Origin: Nitrospiraceae bacterium
Lineage (GTDB): Bacteria; Nitrospirota; Nitrospiria; Nitrospirales; Nitrospiraceae
Assembly: GCA_014379455.1 (NCBI GenBank)
Contig: JACMLT010000220.1
Coordinates: forward strand, 1-43,099
Direction: 5' to 3'
Length of the DNA: 43,099 bases
Every line of letters begins with the position of its first letter. Positions within the stretch are counted from its first letter, which is position 1. Shown here one piece after another: positions 35,355-43,099 of the stretch. The notes beneath the pieces were generated by a model that was not told the DNA's origin, did not search any database, and saw nothing but the letters and a program-made list of their open reading frames with translations. Made by a program: the position numbers and the translations under genes.

Positions 35355-35602
35355 GTAGATCCCATTGGTTCAGTCTACGTGGGCGGCGTGCAATCAGATT
35401 TTTTGGCATGTTCGTTGTGCTCTGCCTGCTTGCCGCAGTAGCCACGTTCGGAGTGCGGTCTCTGTTTACCTCGGTGGGATCTGCCAAGCATATCCGATAT
35501 GAGCCGGTCGACGTGCCGCCTCAAGAGATCTCGCCCCGCCACCAGAAGGAGCGAGAAGAGTATGAACGACGTGAGCGAGTTTTGATGGAGAAGAGTCGGT
35601 AG
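35351..35602 (+). CDS. Small predicted single-pass membrane protein
   Basis: An 83-residue product. A basic N-terminus (RSHWFSLRGRRAIRFF) is followed by one membrane helix (GMFVVLCLLAAVATFGV) and then a soluble tail ending in a charged helix (RHQKEREEYERRERVLMEKS). By the positive-inside rule the tail would face the periplasm. No family is recognised. GTG 35351 overlaps the methyltransferase stop as GTGA, and asnB-like follows after 26 bases. It could be an accessory subunit of the glycan assembly machinery, but this is speculation. Confidence 0.62.
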   Translation: MSRSHWFSLRGRRAIRFFGMFVVLCLLAAVATFGVRSLFTSVGSAKHIRYEPVDVPPQEISPRHQKEREEYERRERVLMEKSR

Positions 35603-35628
35603 CTGCGTTTATTTGGAGTTGCCATGTT

Positions 35629-37563
35629 ATGTGCGGTATTTGCGGCTTAGTAGGGGACAATGATCCAGCCCTGCTTGACCGGATGCTCAATCGGCTTGTC
35701 CATCGAGGACCGGACGAGGAAGGGACGCATCATAGCATAGGCGTGGCCTTTGGTGTACGGCGATTGAGGGTGATTGATCCTACCGGTGGACGTCAACCGG
35801 TCAGGAACGAGACCGGCTCCGTCTGGGCGGTGATGAACGGGGAGATCTACAACTATCGCGAACTCCGCGAGGAGTTGATCCAAAAAGGCCATCGCTTTCA
35901 GTCCCGTTGCGATACTGAAGTCCTGGTGCATCTCTATGAAGAGGAGGGGCCAGAGGCGGTTTATCGACTGCGGGGAATGTTTGCCTACGCCATTTGGGAT
36001 CGAGAGCAGGATCTTGTGTTGCTGGTTCGCGATCGCTTGGGGATCAAACCCCTGTATTACGCTGTCCAACCTGGCAAAGCGGGGGCCGCCCAACGTGTGC
36101 TCTTTTCTTCAGAACTGCCGTCACTCCTGGAAGGACTGCCTCATTGGACGATTCGTCCGCAGGCCATCGCTGACTTCCTCTCACTGCTCTATGTTCCGGG
36201 CCCTGATACGATCGTGGAGGGCGTCTATCAGCTCCGACCCGGCGAGGCACTGAAGATTGTACGGGGTCGTTTGGAGTTCTGGCGCTATTATCGTCCGGCG
36301 AAAGAAGCGGGCAATCAGGTTGAGACTCCGCAGGGCGACCAACGAGCGCAGTTTCTGAGTGCGCTGCGTAACTCTGTCCAGGCGCATCTCGTCAGCGACG
36401 TCCCGCTCGGTCTATTTCTGTCCGGTGGGTTAGATTCGGCGTCGATTCTGGCCTGCATGCGCGAGGCGATTCCTGGGTCGATCAAAACATTTTCCCTCGG
36501 GTATGACGCGCCGGAAGACCAATCATTCAATGAGCTCAAAGCTGCCCGGCTCCTCGCGACACACTTCGGGACCGACCACACGGAAGCCATACTGCGCCCT
36601 GATGCGGTTTCATTGCTGCCTCGCGTAGTGGCCGGCATGGGGGAACCATTCGCCGACTCCTCGGCCATTCCCACGTATTTGGTATCCGAGGTGGCCAGAC
36701 AGTCCGTGACGGTTGCGCTATCCGGCATTGGCGGCGACGAACTCTTCGGCGGCTATCCACGCTATCTTGGGCTACGAACTGCGGCTCACTACGCATCGCT
36801 TCCTGTGGGGGTGCGTTCATGGATTGCCTCTCGCGCTGTCTCCTGTCTATCGGATGGGGCAGGGGGCCACGAGGTTCGTGGCCGCATCAAACGATTTCTC
36901 CTGGATGGCCATCGCCCGTTAGGCGAGCAATACCTCCGTTGGACGACGTTTCAGCCTGACGGTTGGGATGCGCCGTTGTTTGCCGATGGACTCCGCTCTG
37001 CCGTGTCCGACGACTCGGCACGTCACCGTGTTCGGGAACTTTTTCAAAAATGGCCTTCAAGCGACCCATCCGATCGTGCAATGGGTGTTGATCTACAGAC
37101 GTATTTACCGGACGATTTGTTGAGGATGGGTGACCGTATGAGTATGGTCCATTCGCTGGAACTACGTGTCCCTTTCTGCGATCACCATTTGCTGGCCTTT
37201 GCCTGTTCGTTGCCGGCCTCGACAAAATTTCAAGGATGGAAGTTAAAGGGATTTATGAGATCTTCGCTGCAAGGCATGTTGCCTGCAAGTATTATCTCAG
37301 CAAAAAAGCGCGGCTTCATGCTCCCGCTCGCACGATGGCTGAGAGAAGACCTGCGCGAGATGAGTCAGGACTTGCTTTCTGATGAGGCCATCCGCCGACG
37401 GGGGTACGTCAATCCGGCCTATGTGCAGTGGCTGCTCGCAGAGCACCACAGTGGCCGGAGGAATTTTACGGATCAACTCTATGCGCTCATGGTGTTGGAA
37501 TTATGGCATGGGCAAGTGGCACAGTCTGTCTCTTCCTATCCAATGGGAGTCGGCGCGGCATGA
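35629..37563 (+). CDS. Asparagine synthase-like glutamine amidotransferase
   Basis: A 644-residue two-domain protein. The N-terminal Ntn-type glutaminase uses Cys2 (MCGICGLVGD; also LVHRGPDEEG and VMNGEIYNYREL). The C-terminal synthase domain has the PP-loop LSGGLDSAS (S265-S270 region) and SGIGGDELFGGYPRY. It would move ammonia from glutamine to an ATP-activated carboxylate. In polysaccharide clusters such enzymes often amidate sugar acids; relatives are also tied to exosortase-A loci, yet no exosortase is seen here. The start is fixed by the need for Cys at position 2; GGAG about a dozen bases upstream is a weak ribosome site. The stop overlaps the next gene. Confidence 0.92.
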   Translation: MCGICGLVGDNDPALLDRMLNRLVHRGPDEEGTHHSIGVAFGVRRLRVIDPTGGRQPVRNETGSVWAVMNGEIYNYRELREELIQKGHRFQSRCDTEVLVHLYEEEGPEAVYRLRGMFAYAIWDREQDLVLLVRDRLGIKPLYYAVQPGKAGAAQRVLFSSELPSLLEGLPHWTIRPQAIADFLSLLYVPGPDTIVEGVYQLRPGEALKIVRGRLEFWRYYRPAKEAGNQVETPQGDQRAQFLSALRNSVQAHLVSDVPLGLFLSGGLDSASILACMREAIPGSIKTFSLGYDAPEDQSFNELKAARLLATHFGTDHTEAILRPDAVSLLPRVVAGMGEPFADSSAIPTYLVSEVARQSVTVALSGIGGDELFGGYPRYLGLRTAAHYASLPVGVRSWIASRAVSCLSDGAGGHEVRGRIKRFLLDGHRPLGEQYLRWTTFQPDGWDAPLFADGLRSAVSDDSARHRVRELFQKWPSSDPSDRAMGVDLQTYLPDDLLRMGDRMSMVHSLELRVPFCDHHLLAFACSLPASTKFQGWKLKGFMRSSLQGMLPASIISAKKRGFMLPLARWLREDLREMSQDLLSDEAIRRRGYVNPAYVQWLLAEHHSGRRNFTDQLYALMVLELWHGQVAQSVSSYPMGVGAA

Positions 37564-39983
37564 ACGTCGTCTTACTTGCAGAAGTCACGATCGAACAGGT
37601 CATCGGCGGCGCCGAGCGAGTGCTTCGGCAACAAGCGCTGGGGCTTGCCAAGCTGGGCCACAATGTGCGCGTGCTCGCGCGAGCTCCCTTTGAGTCTGCG
37701 GAAGCCAGCCTGGTGATCGGAAATGTGAGCGAACAGCGGTATCCCGTCATGCGAACCAGCGAGCCTGCTTTTGTCTGGTCTTCAGTACAGAATTCTCTTC
37801 GGACATTTGACCGCATGATGCAGGCTTCCCCTGTCGATATCGCCATGATTCATCAATCGCTGGCTGGTCTCGGTCCGATTTTGTTCCGCTATGGGATGGT
37901 CAGTCGCTGGGTCTACGTCTGTCACTCGTTAGCGCACGAGGAATATCTCACCAGAGCGGAGCGGGCTGCGACGACGCTTGAACGTGTCAGGCGACGGCTG
38001 AGCGTGCGTGCCCGGCGTTGGATTGAACGAATGGTGATCCGCCGCTGTCATCATGTGATCGTCTTGAGCAAATTCATGAAGCAACAAGTCATGGCCACGC
38101 ACGGCATCACTCCGAAGTCCATCACCGTGGTTCCAGGCGCAGCCGATCCAGCCACGTTCTACCCACCGCACGATCGGAATGAGATCAGACGGGAACTTAA
38201 ATTACCGGAGAGCCGCACGATTTTGTTTACCGTTCGCAATCTGGTCCCTCGCATGGGATTAGAGCATCTTCTCGATGCCATGACGATGCTCGGAGAGGAG
38301 CAGCAGGATCTGCTTCTTCTGATTGGTGGGGAGGGCCCACTGCGCTCGCGATTGGAAGAATATATTTGCAGCAAGGGATTACAAGATGTAGTCACGTTGC
38401 TCGGGTTTGTGCCGGAAGATCAATTAGCGAAGTACTACCAGGCTTCCGATTTGGTTGTGATGCCGACGCTGCAACTCGAAGGGTTCGGTTTGGTGACGGT
38501 TGAGGCGTTGGCCTGTGGTACGCCGGTCATGGGAACGCCGGTCGGCGCGATCCCAGAAGTGTTGAGCACGGTCGATCCGGTGTTTGTCACAGAAGGGACA
38601 GACGGAGCATCTCTCGCAAAAACATTACGACTGGTATTGAAGCGGTTTCGCAGTCAACCAGGTGAGCGAGAGCGCTTGTCGAAGAAAGGTCGCGAGGCCG
38701 TGGAGCGGCGATACAATTGGGCAGCGCATACGGCAGACCTTGATCGATTGTTCGTGAGCTTGTCGAAGAATAGACCGGCTGTGCGGCATCAGTCGGTCAG
38801 AGCGAGGAAGGTGATTCATGTCATTACGCGCCTGGATCATGGCGGGTCGGCCCAAAATACGATGTTGACCGCGCTCGGTCATGACCGTACGCAGTTCGAG
38901 CCGTTGGTCGTTGCCGGGTATCCAGGTCGTTGGGATGCGCAAGGCGGGCAGGCTGCAACTGAGGAGAATTGTCGCCGACTTGATAAGGCGGACGTGCGTT
39001 GGATGTTGCTTCCAGCACTGACGCGAGAGGTCCATCCGATCAAGGACGCACAGGCCCTGTGGGAATTGATTCGTCTGTTCCGACAGGAACAACCGGTATT
39101 GGTCCATACTCATACATCGAAGGCTGGTGTGTTGGGCCGAGTGGCGGCTTGGTTCGCAAGGGTGCCGGTCATCGTTCATACGCCACACGGCCATGTGTTC
39201 TATGGCCATTTCGGTCCATTCCGTTCCTGGCTGTTTCTTCAGATCGAACGAGGGCTGAGTGTATTGACGGATCGGCTCATTGCGCTGACAGAATCGGAAC
39301 GGCAGGATCATCTTGATCGAGAGGTCGGTAAGCTCGACCGGTTCGCTGTGGTCCCGAGCGGGATCGACCGTGAGCGATTCAGGAGGGCAAGAGCTCAGGG
39401 GAAACAACAGCCGGACTGGTTTGGCTGTCCAGCTGGGTCGCAGATCGTTGGATCGGTCGGATGGCTCACCGACATTAAAGGTCATCAATACCTGATCGAA
39501 GCCGTCTCCAAGTTGAAACAGGATTTTCCCTCCCTTCATCTTGTGATCGTTGGGAGTGGAGATCGACATGATGCACTTCTTCAGCAAGCGGAGTTGGCCG
39601 GTCTTGGTGATGCGGTTCATTTCCTAGGTCACCGGGATGATGTCGAGTCCTGTCTGGCCGGGATGGATCTGTTTGTGTTGCCTTCGCTCAATGAAGGGAT
39701 GGGGCGTGCGCTGGTCGAAGCTATGTCTGCCGGGTTGCCGGTGATTGCCTCCCGTGTCGGTGGTATTCCGGCCGTCATCAGCCACGAGCAAACTGGTTTA
39801 CTGGTGCCTCCTGGCAACGCCGGTGCGTTGGCGGATGCCATACAGCGATTACTCGATCAACCGGATTGGGCTCAGCAATTAGGCCTGGCTGCGGGCCGTA
39901 GCGTAGACAGCCGATATGGTTCGCGTTCAATGGTTTGCGCGATTGAATCAATTTTTGCAGAGGCGCTCAGTGCTCGCGGGTAA
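37560..39983 (+). CDS. Double GT4 glycosyltransferase fusion
   Basis: An 807-residue protein with two complete GT-B units in one frame. Unit 1 (about 1-400) starts VVLLAEVTIEQVIGGAERVL, has VVPGAADPATFYPP, FTVRNLVPRMGLEHLLDA and the E-x7-E motif at E307 (LEGFGLVTVEALACG). A linker near 400-416 leads to unit 2 (about 417-807), which starts KVIHVITRLDHGGSAQNT, has VVPSGIDRERF, VGSVGWLTDIKGHQYL and E-x7-E from E712 (NEGMGRALVEAMSAG). Both halves keep the donor-site residues, so two successive transfers by one enzyme are plausible. The two halves are not close repeats. The ATG overlaps the asnB-like stop as ATGA. Confidence 0.92.
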   Translation: MNVVLLAEVTIEQVIGGAERVLRQQALGLAKLGHNVRVLARAPFESAEASLVIGNVSEQRYPVMRTSEPAFVWSSVQNSLRTFDRMMQASPVDIAMIHQSLAGLGPILFRYGMVSRWVYVCHSLAHEEYLTRAERAATTLERVRRRLSVRARRWIERMVIRRCHHVIVLSKFMKQQVMATHGITPKSITVVPGAADPATFYPPHDRNEIRRELKLPESRTILFTVRNLVPRMGLEHLLDAMTMLGEEQQDLLLLIGGEGPLRSRLEEYICSKGLQDVVTLLGFVPEDQLAKYYQASDLVVMPTLQLEGFGLVTVEALACGTPVMGTPVGAIPEVLSTVDPVFVTEGTDGASLAKTLRLVLKRFRSQPGERERLSKKGREAVERRYNWAAHTADLDRLFVSLSKNRPAVRHQSVRARKVIHVITRLDHGGSAQNTMLTALGHDRTQFEPLVVAGYPGRWDAQGGQAATEENCRRLDKADVRWMLLPALTREVHPIKDAQALWELIRLFRQEQPVLVHTHTSKAGVLGRVAAWFARVPVIVHTPHGHVFYGHFGPFRSWLFLQIERGLSVLTDRLIALTESERQDHLDREVGKLDRFAVVPSGIDRERFRRARAQGKQQPDWFGCPAGSQIVGSVGWLTDIKGHQYLIEAVSKLKQDFPSLHLVIVGSGDRHDALLQQAELAGLGDAVHFLGHRDDVESCLAGMDLFVLPSLNEGMGRALVEAMSAGLPVIASRVGGIPAVISHEQTGLLVPPGNAGALADAIQRLLDQPDWAQQLGLAAGRSVDSRYGSRSMVCAIESIFAEALSARG

Positions 39984-41499
39984 GAATAAGGAACAGATAA
40001 ATCGTACCTGTCGATTGATACTGGCACTCGTGATCATGGCGTCATCGCTGCCAGGTTTTGGTATGCGAGCGCAGGCATCGGAAGAGCGGCAGCCGTTGCT
40101 GGCTACGGTGCACGTCCATAGTACTGCCAGCACCGGCGAACTGACCGTTGAGGCGCTGGCCGAACGGGCGGAAGAACTCGGCTTGGATGCGCTGATTCTG
40201 ACCGATAATTTTTCTCTCCGTTATGAGTATGGACTGTGGCCGTTGCCTGGTCTTTTAAAACAACACGTCAGTTTTCCCTCTGTGCTGGAGTATGGAATCG
40301 AACGGTACTTGGACGAGATCGCGGCAGCGCAGCGCCGTCACCCGAAGCTGATCATCCTACCCGGAGTCGAGGTCGCCCCCTATTACTATTGGACCGGCTC
40401 GATTTTGGAGCGAACGTTGACGATGCATAATGCTCAACGCAATCTTCTGGTGATCGGTCTGACCAAGCCGGATGATTACCGATCCCTTCCTGCGAGCGGG
40501 AATACATCGTCCTATACTTTCGATTGGCGAGGAGCGGTCAATGGTGTGCCGATGTTGTTGGCTATTCCAGCGGTCTGGTTGTGGAGGCCGCTCCGGCGCG
40601 ATACCAATCGGCGATCGCTACGGCGGGCTATCGCCTGTGTTCTGATCGTCCTTGCCGTGGCGCTGGTGGCGAATGCCTGGCCCCTGAGCCAGCCTGCGTT
40701 TAGTTCGTATGATGACCGATTGGGGTATCGTCCCTACCAGGCCCTCATCGATGATGTGAGGGCTAAAGGTGGGCTTGTTTTTTGGTCGATGACAGAGGCG
40801 CGAGACTTTCATGAATATGCTGCTGGGCCACTGGGAATCGTCACCGTCAAGACGGAACCCCATCTTGAATCCTTGCTGCAGACGACAGGGTATACCGGAT
40901 TTGGGGGGCTCTATCAGGATGGACGAACAGGTATCAAGCCGGGTGAACTGTGGGATCGGTTGCTGCAATTGCCCACAAGTGAACAGCGACCGATCCCTGT
41001 GCTGATCGGGGAACTGGCGTTTCATGGATTTACGGATGCGGGGAAGGACTTGCATCGACTTGTGACGGTGCTCTGGGTGAAAGATCGGACAGCGGCCGGT
41101 GTTCTTGAGGCGCTTCAGTCCGGTCACTCCTATGCGGTGGGGGATGGCGATCAGCATGTTCAACTTCGATTAGATGAGTTTCGAGTGGTATGCCAAGGTG
41201 GAACCAAATCGGCATCGGTCGGTGATAGGCTTGATCCAGGCGGGGCACGCGATCTCATGGTCCGCCTCGCTGTCACGGCAGTCGATCGTGGCCGCCATCC
41301 TGTGAACGTGAGGGTGATCCGTTCCGGTCAGGTCCTCGCTCAGTTGGCTGGTGAAACACCGTTTCATGTCGACTGGCCTGACACAAGCGTGCCAATCGCA
41401 GAGCGGATGACCTATCGAGTGGAGATCACCGGCAGTGGTGAACTCTTGAGTAACCCGATCTTTGTGGAGCCGATTCTCGCACTGCGGGCAGCTCGCTGA
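39970..41499 (+). CDS. PHP-domain-like exported membrane protein
   Basis: A 509-residue protein. After a signal sequence (LILALVIMASSLPGFG, possible cleavage after AQA) comes a PHP-like start: TVHVHSTASTGELTVEALAE with H48 and H50, LDALILTDNF with D79 followed by Asn80 where PHP enzymes have His, and ILPGVEVAP with E134. A membrane segment (GVPMLLAIPAVWLW), a basic loop (RPLRRDTNRRSLRR) and a second segment (AIACVLIVLAVALVANAW) interrupt the domain, which resumes at GLVFWSMTEARDF, where the usual GHP-like histidine is lost. A beta-rich C-terminal part follows. PHP enzymes are phosphoesterases; activity here is doubtful. GTG 39970 (GAGG six bases upstream) is preferred; ATG 39916 is the longer option. 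Confidence 0.75.
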   Translation: MLAGKNKEQINRTCRLILALVIMASSLPGFGMRAQASEERQPLLATVHVHSTASTGELTVEALAERAEELGLDALILTDNFSLRYEYGLWPLPGLLKQHVSFPSVLEYGIERYLDEIAAAQRRHPKLIILPGVEVAPYYYWTGSILERTLTMHNAQRNLLVIGLTKPDDYRSLPASGNTSSYTFDWRGAVNGVPMLLAIPAVWLWRPLRRDTNRRSLRRAIACVLIVLAVALVANAWPLSQPAFSSYDDRLGYRPYQALIDDVRAKGGLVFWSMTEARDFHEYAAGPLGIVTVKTEPHLESLLQTTGYTGFGGLYQDGRTGIKPGELWDRLLQLPTSEQRPIPVLIGELAFHGFTDAGKDLHRLVTVLWVKDRTAAGVLEALQSGHSYAVGDGDQHVQLRLDEFRVVCQGGTKSASVGDRLDPGGARDLMVRLAVTAVDRGRHPVNVRVIRSGQVLAQLAGETPFHVDWPDTSVPIAERMTYRVEITGSGELLSNPIFVEPILALRAAR

Positions 41500-41508
41500 G
41501 GCTCATTG

Positions 41509-42216
41509 ATGCGCGTCACGATTCATCAACCACAGTATCTACCCTGGCTTGGGTATCTGGACAAGATCGATCAGGCGGGTCTATTTATCGCCTTGGATTC
41601 AGTGCAGTTCAAGAAGAACGAGTGGCAAAATCGCAATCGAATCAGAACGGCGAGCGGTTGCCAATGGGTGACCGTACCAGTCCTTCATCGATTAGGCCAA
41701 TTGGTGAAAGATGTTCAGATCAACCAAACTGTGAATTGGCAACGCCAGCACCGACATGCCATCGAGATGCAGTATGCGCAGGCGCCATTCCGTGACCACT
41801 ACCTTCCGGAATTGCTCAGCCTCTATGCTCTGCCATGGGAGCGATTGCATGAGCTGAACATGAGAGTAATTCGCTGGCTGCTTGGGGCATACGGAATTAC
41901 AACGCCTGTCCGTTGTGCGTCTGAGTGGGAGGCGCGCGAAGAGCCTACCGATCGATTGATTGATCTTTGTCATGCCGCCGGCGCATCGGGATATCTCTCC
42001 GGTCCGGGCGGGGAGCAATATCTGGATGTTATGCGATTTGAATCGTCGGGATTGAAGCTGGAGATGCAACAGTTCCACCATCCGATATATCGGCAAGTCT
42101 ATGAACCATTCATGCCGGCGATGTCGGCCATTGATCTGTTGTTCTGTTGCGGCCCGGACGCGCTGACGCGACTGCGTGGTGCACGGGTAGGTCAAAACGT
42201 GGTTACGGCAGCGTAG
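41509..42216 (+). CDS. WbqC-like family protein
   Basis: A 235-residue protein of the WbqC family, found in O-antigen and exopolysaccharide clusters. The opening RVTIHQPQYLPWLGYLDKI is diagnostic, with FIALDSVQFKKNEWQNRNRI and WVTVPV following. GASGYLSGPGGEQYL and a C-terminal SAIDLLFCCGP match the family's later conserved parts. Biochemical roles are poorly defined; some relatives sit with aminosugar synthesis genes and an acyl- or aminoacyl-transfer role has been suggested. ATG 41509 is chosen; TTG 41506 just before is possible. It lies between the PHP-like gene and a deacetylase. Confidence 0.9.
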   Translation: MRVTIHQPQYLPWLGYLDKIDQAGLFIALDSVQFKKNEWQNRNRIRTASGCQWVTVPVLHRLGQLVKDVQINQTVNWQRQHRHAIEMQYAQAPFRDHYLPELLSLYALPWERLHELNMRVIRWLLGAYGITTPVRCASEWEAREEPTDRLIDLCHAAGASGYLSGPGGEQYLDVMRFESSGLKLEMQQFHHPIYRQVYEPFMPAMSAIDLLFCCGPDALTRLRGARVGQNVVTAA

Positions 42217-42236
42217 CTCCAAGCGAGGGGAATGAA

Positions 42237-42881
42237 ATGGCAAACGAACGTAGAGCGCCAATGCGGATCCTGGCAATCGGCGCCCATCCGGATGATATTG
42301 AAGCCGGGTGCGGAGGAACATTGCTCAAGTATGCGCAAAAGGGGCATCGTATTTTTCTGATGGTCATGACGGCGGGTGATAAGGGTGGCTCGAGCGGCGT
42401 ACGAAAGCTCGAACAGGAGCAATCGGCGAAGCAATTGCAGGCCGAGAAAATTTTCTGGGGTGGGTATGAGGACACGGCCGTTCCGATAGGGCGCGAATTA
42501 ATCCAAGAGATTGAAGCAGTGGTGAAAGAGGTTCAGCCGCACTTCATCTTTTCGCACTACCACGATGATACCCATCAAGACCATCGGCACCTCGCGATGA
42601 GTACGATTACTGCGACCCGTTATACCCAGAATGTCCTGTTTTACGAAGGACCGACAACTCAGAACTTCTCGCCGACTGTCTTTGTCGATATCGACCAGGT
42701 GGTCGAGAAAAAGGTCAAGTCAATCGAGGCCCATGCCTCGCAGGTGAAAAAGACCCACATCGAAGGTCTGAGCATCGTGGATGTGATTCGGGCCGAGGCA
42801 CATTTCCGCGGCATCCAGGGGCGGGTGAAAAACGCAGAAGGCTTTGTTCCACTGCGATTGTTTATTAATATCGGCCTATGA
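42237..42881 (+). CDS. PIG-L/LmbE-family deacetylase
   Basis: A 214-residue zinc-dependent hydrolase of the PIG-L family, which removes acetyl groups from N-acetylglucosamine-type substrates. The metal and catalytic motif AHPDDIE covers residues 16-22, with H17, D19 and D20. The third zinc ligand is in the HYHDDTHQDH segment from residue 107. In this locus it probably deacetylates an aminosugar or its precursor. GAGGGG lies seven bases before ATG 42237. The stop overlaps the aminotransferase start as ATGA, which pairs deacetylation and transamination steps. Confidence 0.92.
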   Translation: MANERRAPMRILAIGAHPDDIEAGCGGTLLKYAQKGHRIFLMVMTAGDKGGSSGVRKLEQEQSAKQLQAEKIFWGGYEDTAVPIGRELIQEIEAVVKEVQPHFIFSHYHDDTHQDHRHLAMSTITATRYTQNVLFYEGPTTQNFSPTVFVDIDQVVEKKVKSIEAHASQVKKTHIEGLSIVDVIRAEAHFRGIQGRVKNAEGFVPLRLFINIGL

Positions 42882-43099
42882 CAACTGTGGCGACAATCAT
42901 TCCCCACTCACGGCCTGCGATCGACGAGGAGGACTTGCAAGCGGCAGCCGAAGTACTAGGTTCTGGGCAGATTGCCCAGGGGCCTCGGGTTGAGCAATTC
43001 GAGCGTCACATGGCCACTTTCGTCGGCGTGCAGGGTGGGGTGGCGGTCAGTTCAGGGACTGCGGCGCTGGAGCTGGCGCTGCGGGCGCTTACGATCGGA
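42878..43099 (+). CDS. DegT/DnrJ/EryC1-family aminotransferase, N-terminal part (runs off the window)
   Basis: The first 74 codons of a PLP-dependent sugar aminotransferase. The family opening IIPHSRPAIDEEDLQAAAEV, GSGQIAQGPRVEQFE and the PLP-phosphate-contacting VAVSSGTAALELAL are clear. These enzymes convert keto-sugar nucleotides to amino sugars. The PLP-binding lysine lies beyond the window. The ATG overlaps the deacetylase stop by four bases. Confidence 0.92.
   Translation, partial: MTTVATIIPHSRPAIDEEDLQAAAEVLGSGQIAQGPRVEQFERHMATFVGVQGGVAVSSGTAALELALRALTIG

Noticed and set aside
38625-39620. Long open frame on the minus strand (about 330 codons) opposite the double glycosyltransferase
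   Set aside because: The plus strand encodes a clear, continuous GT4 protein over the same bases. The minus-strand product has no recognisable motif and is a by-product of codon bias.
17723-43099. Exosortase/PEP-CTERM system
   Set aside because: The amidotransferase and glycosyltransferases resemble proteins of such loci, but no exosortase, no PEP-CTERM substrate and no sorting signal was seen in the window.
1-43099. CRISPR arrays, tRNA or rRNA genes, insertion sequences, phage genes
   Set aside because: No regularly spaced repeats, cloverleaf-like sequences, transposase motifs or phage structural proteins were found by eye. A dedicated scan could still find a short tRNA or small RNA.

Overview
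The window looks like a chromosomal segment of a Gram-negative bacterium. The best guess is a member of the Nitrospirota close to Nitrospira. That assignment rests on recalled protein style and gene order (a HemX-like/hemA/hemC/cobA-hemD/hemB run) and was not confirmed by any search. The DNA is moderately GC-rich by eye, and genes are very densely packed, nearly all on the plus strand. No tRNA, rRNA, CRISPR array, insertion sequence or phage gene was seen.

Region 1 (1-8540) starts with the tail of an unrecognised gene and a clear intrinsic terminator, then a TusA-like sulfur carrier. rsmI, the only confident minus-strand gene, ends tail-to-tail against it. A near-consensus sigma70 promoter at 1339-1368 fires into a tetrapyrrole operon: HemX/CcsA-like membrane protein, hemA, hemC, a cobA-hemD fusion, a CBS-domain protein and hemB. 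Together these take glutamyl-tRNA to uroporphyrinogen III and open the siroheme/B12/d1 branch. ribF (FAD synthesis) follows directly.

Region 2 (8543-17459) is a housekeeping run: tilS, hpt, ftsH, folP, glmM and comEC. It covers tRNA modification, purine salvage, membrane proteolysis, folate, UDP-GlcNAc precursor supply and DNA uptake. A plausible promoter lies in front of ftsH.

Region 3 (17460-43099, running off the end) is a surface or exopolysaccharide locus. It opens with a small ribbon-helix-helix-like protein and an HD-GYP protein, both possible regulators. Next come the outer-membrane export lipoprotein (Wza type), the inner-membrane copolymerase with tyrosine kinase domain (Wzc type) and a Wzy/WaaL-type polymerase or ligase. 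The rest is the assembly set: three single GT4 glycosyltransferases, one double GT4 fusion, two GT2 enzymes, a Wzx-type flippase, a TylF-like and four other SAM methyltransferases, an asparagine-synthase-like amidotransferase, a WbqC-like protein, a PIG-L deacetylase and the start of a DegT aminotransferase. The inferred product is a Wzx/Wzy-dependent glycan with methyl, amino and possibly amide groups. No initiating phosphoglycosyltransferase and no exosortase is visible.

The least ordinary items are a predicted periplasmic PHP-like protein whose domain is interrupted by a transmembrane hairpin and has lost some metal ligands (39970-41499), the double glycosyltransferase (37560-39983), two small single-pass membrane proteins coupled to their neighbours by overlapping stop and start codons (31634-31801 and 35351-35602), and a gap at 31161-31633 that may hold a decayed glycosyltransferase start.
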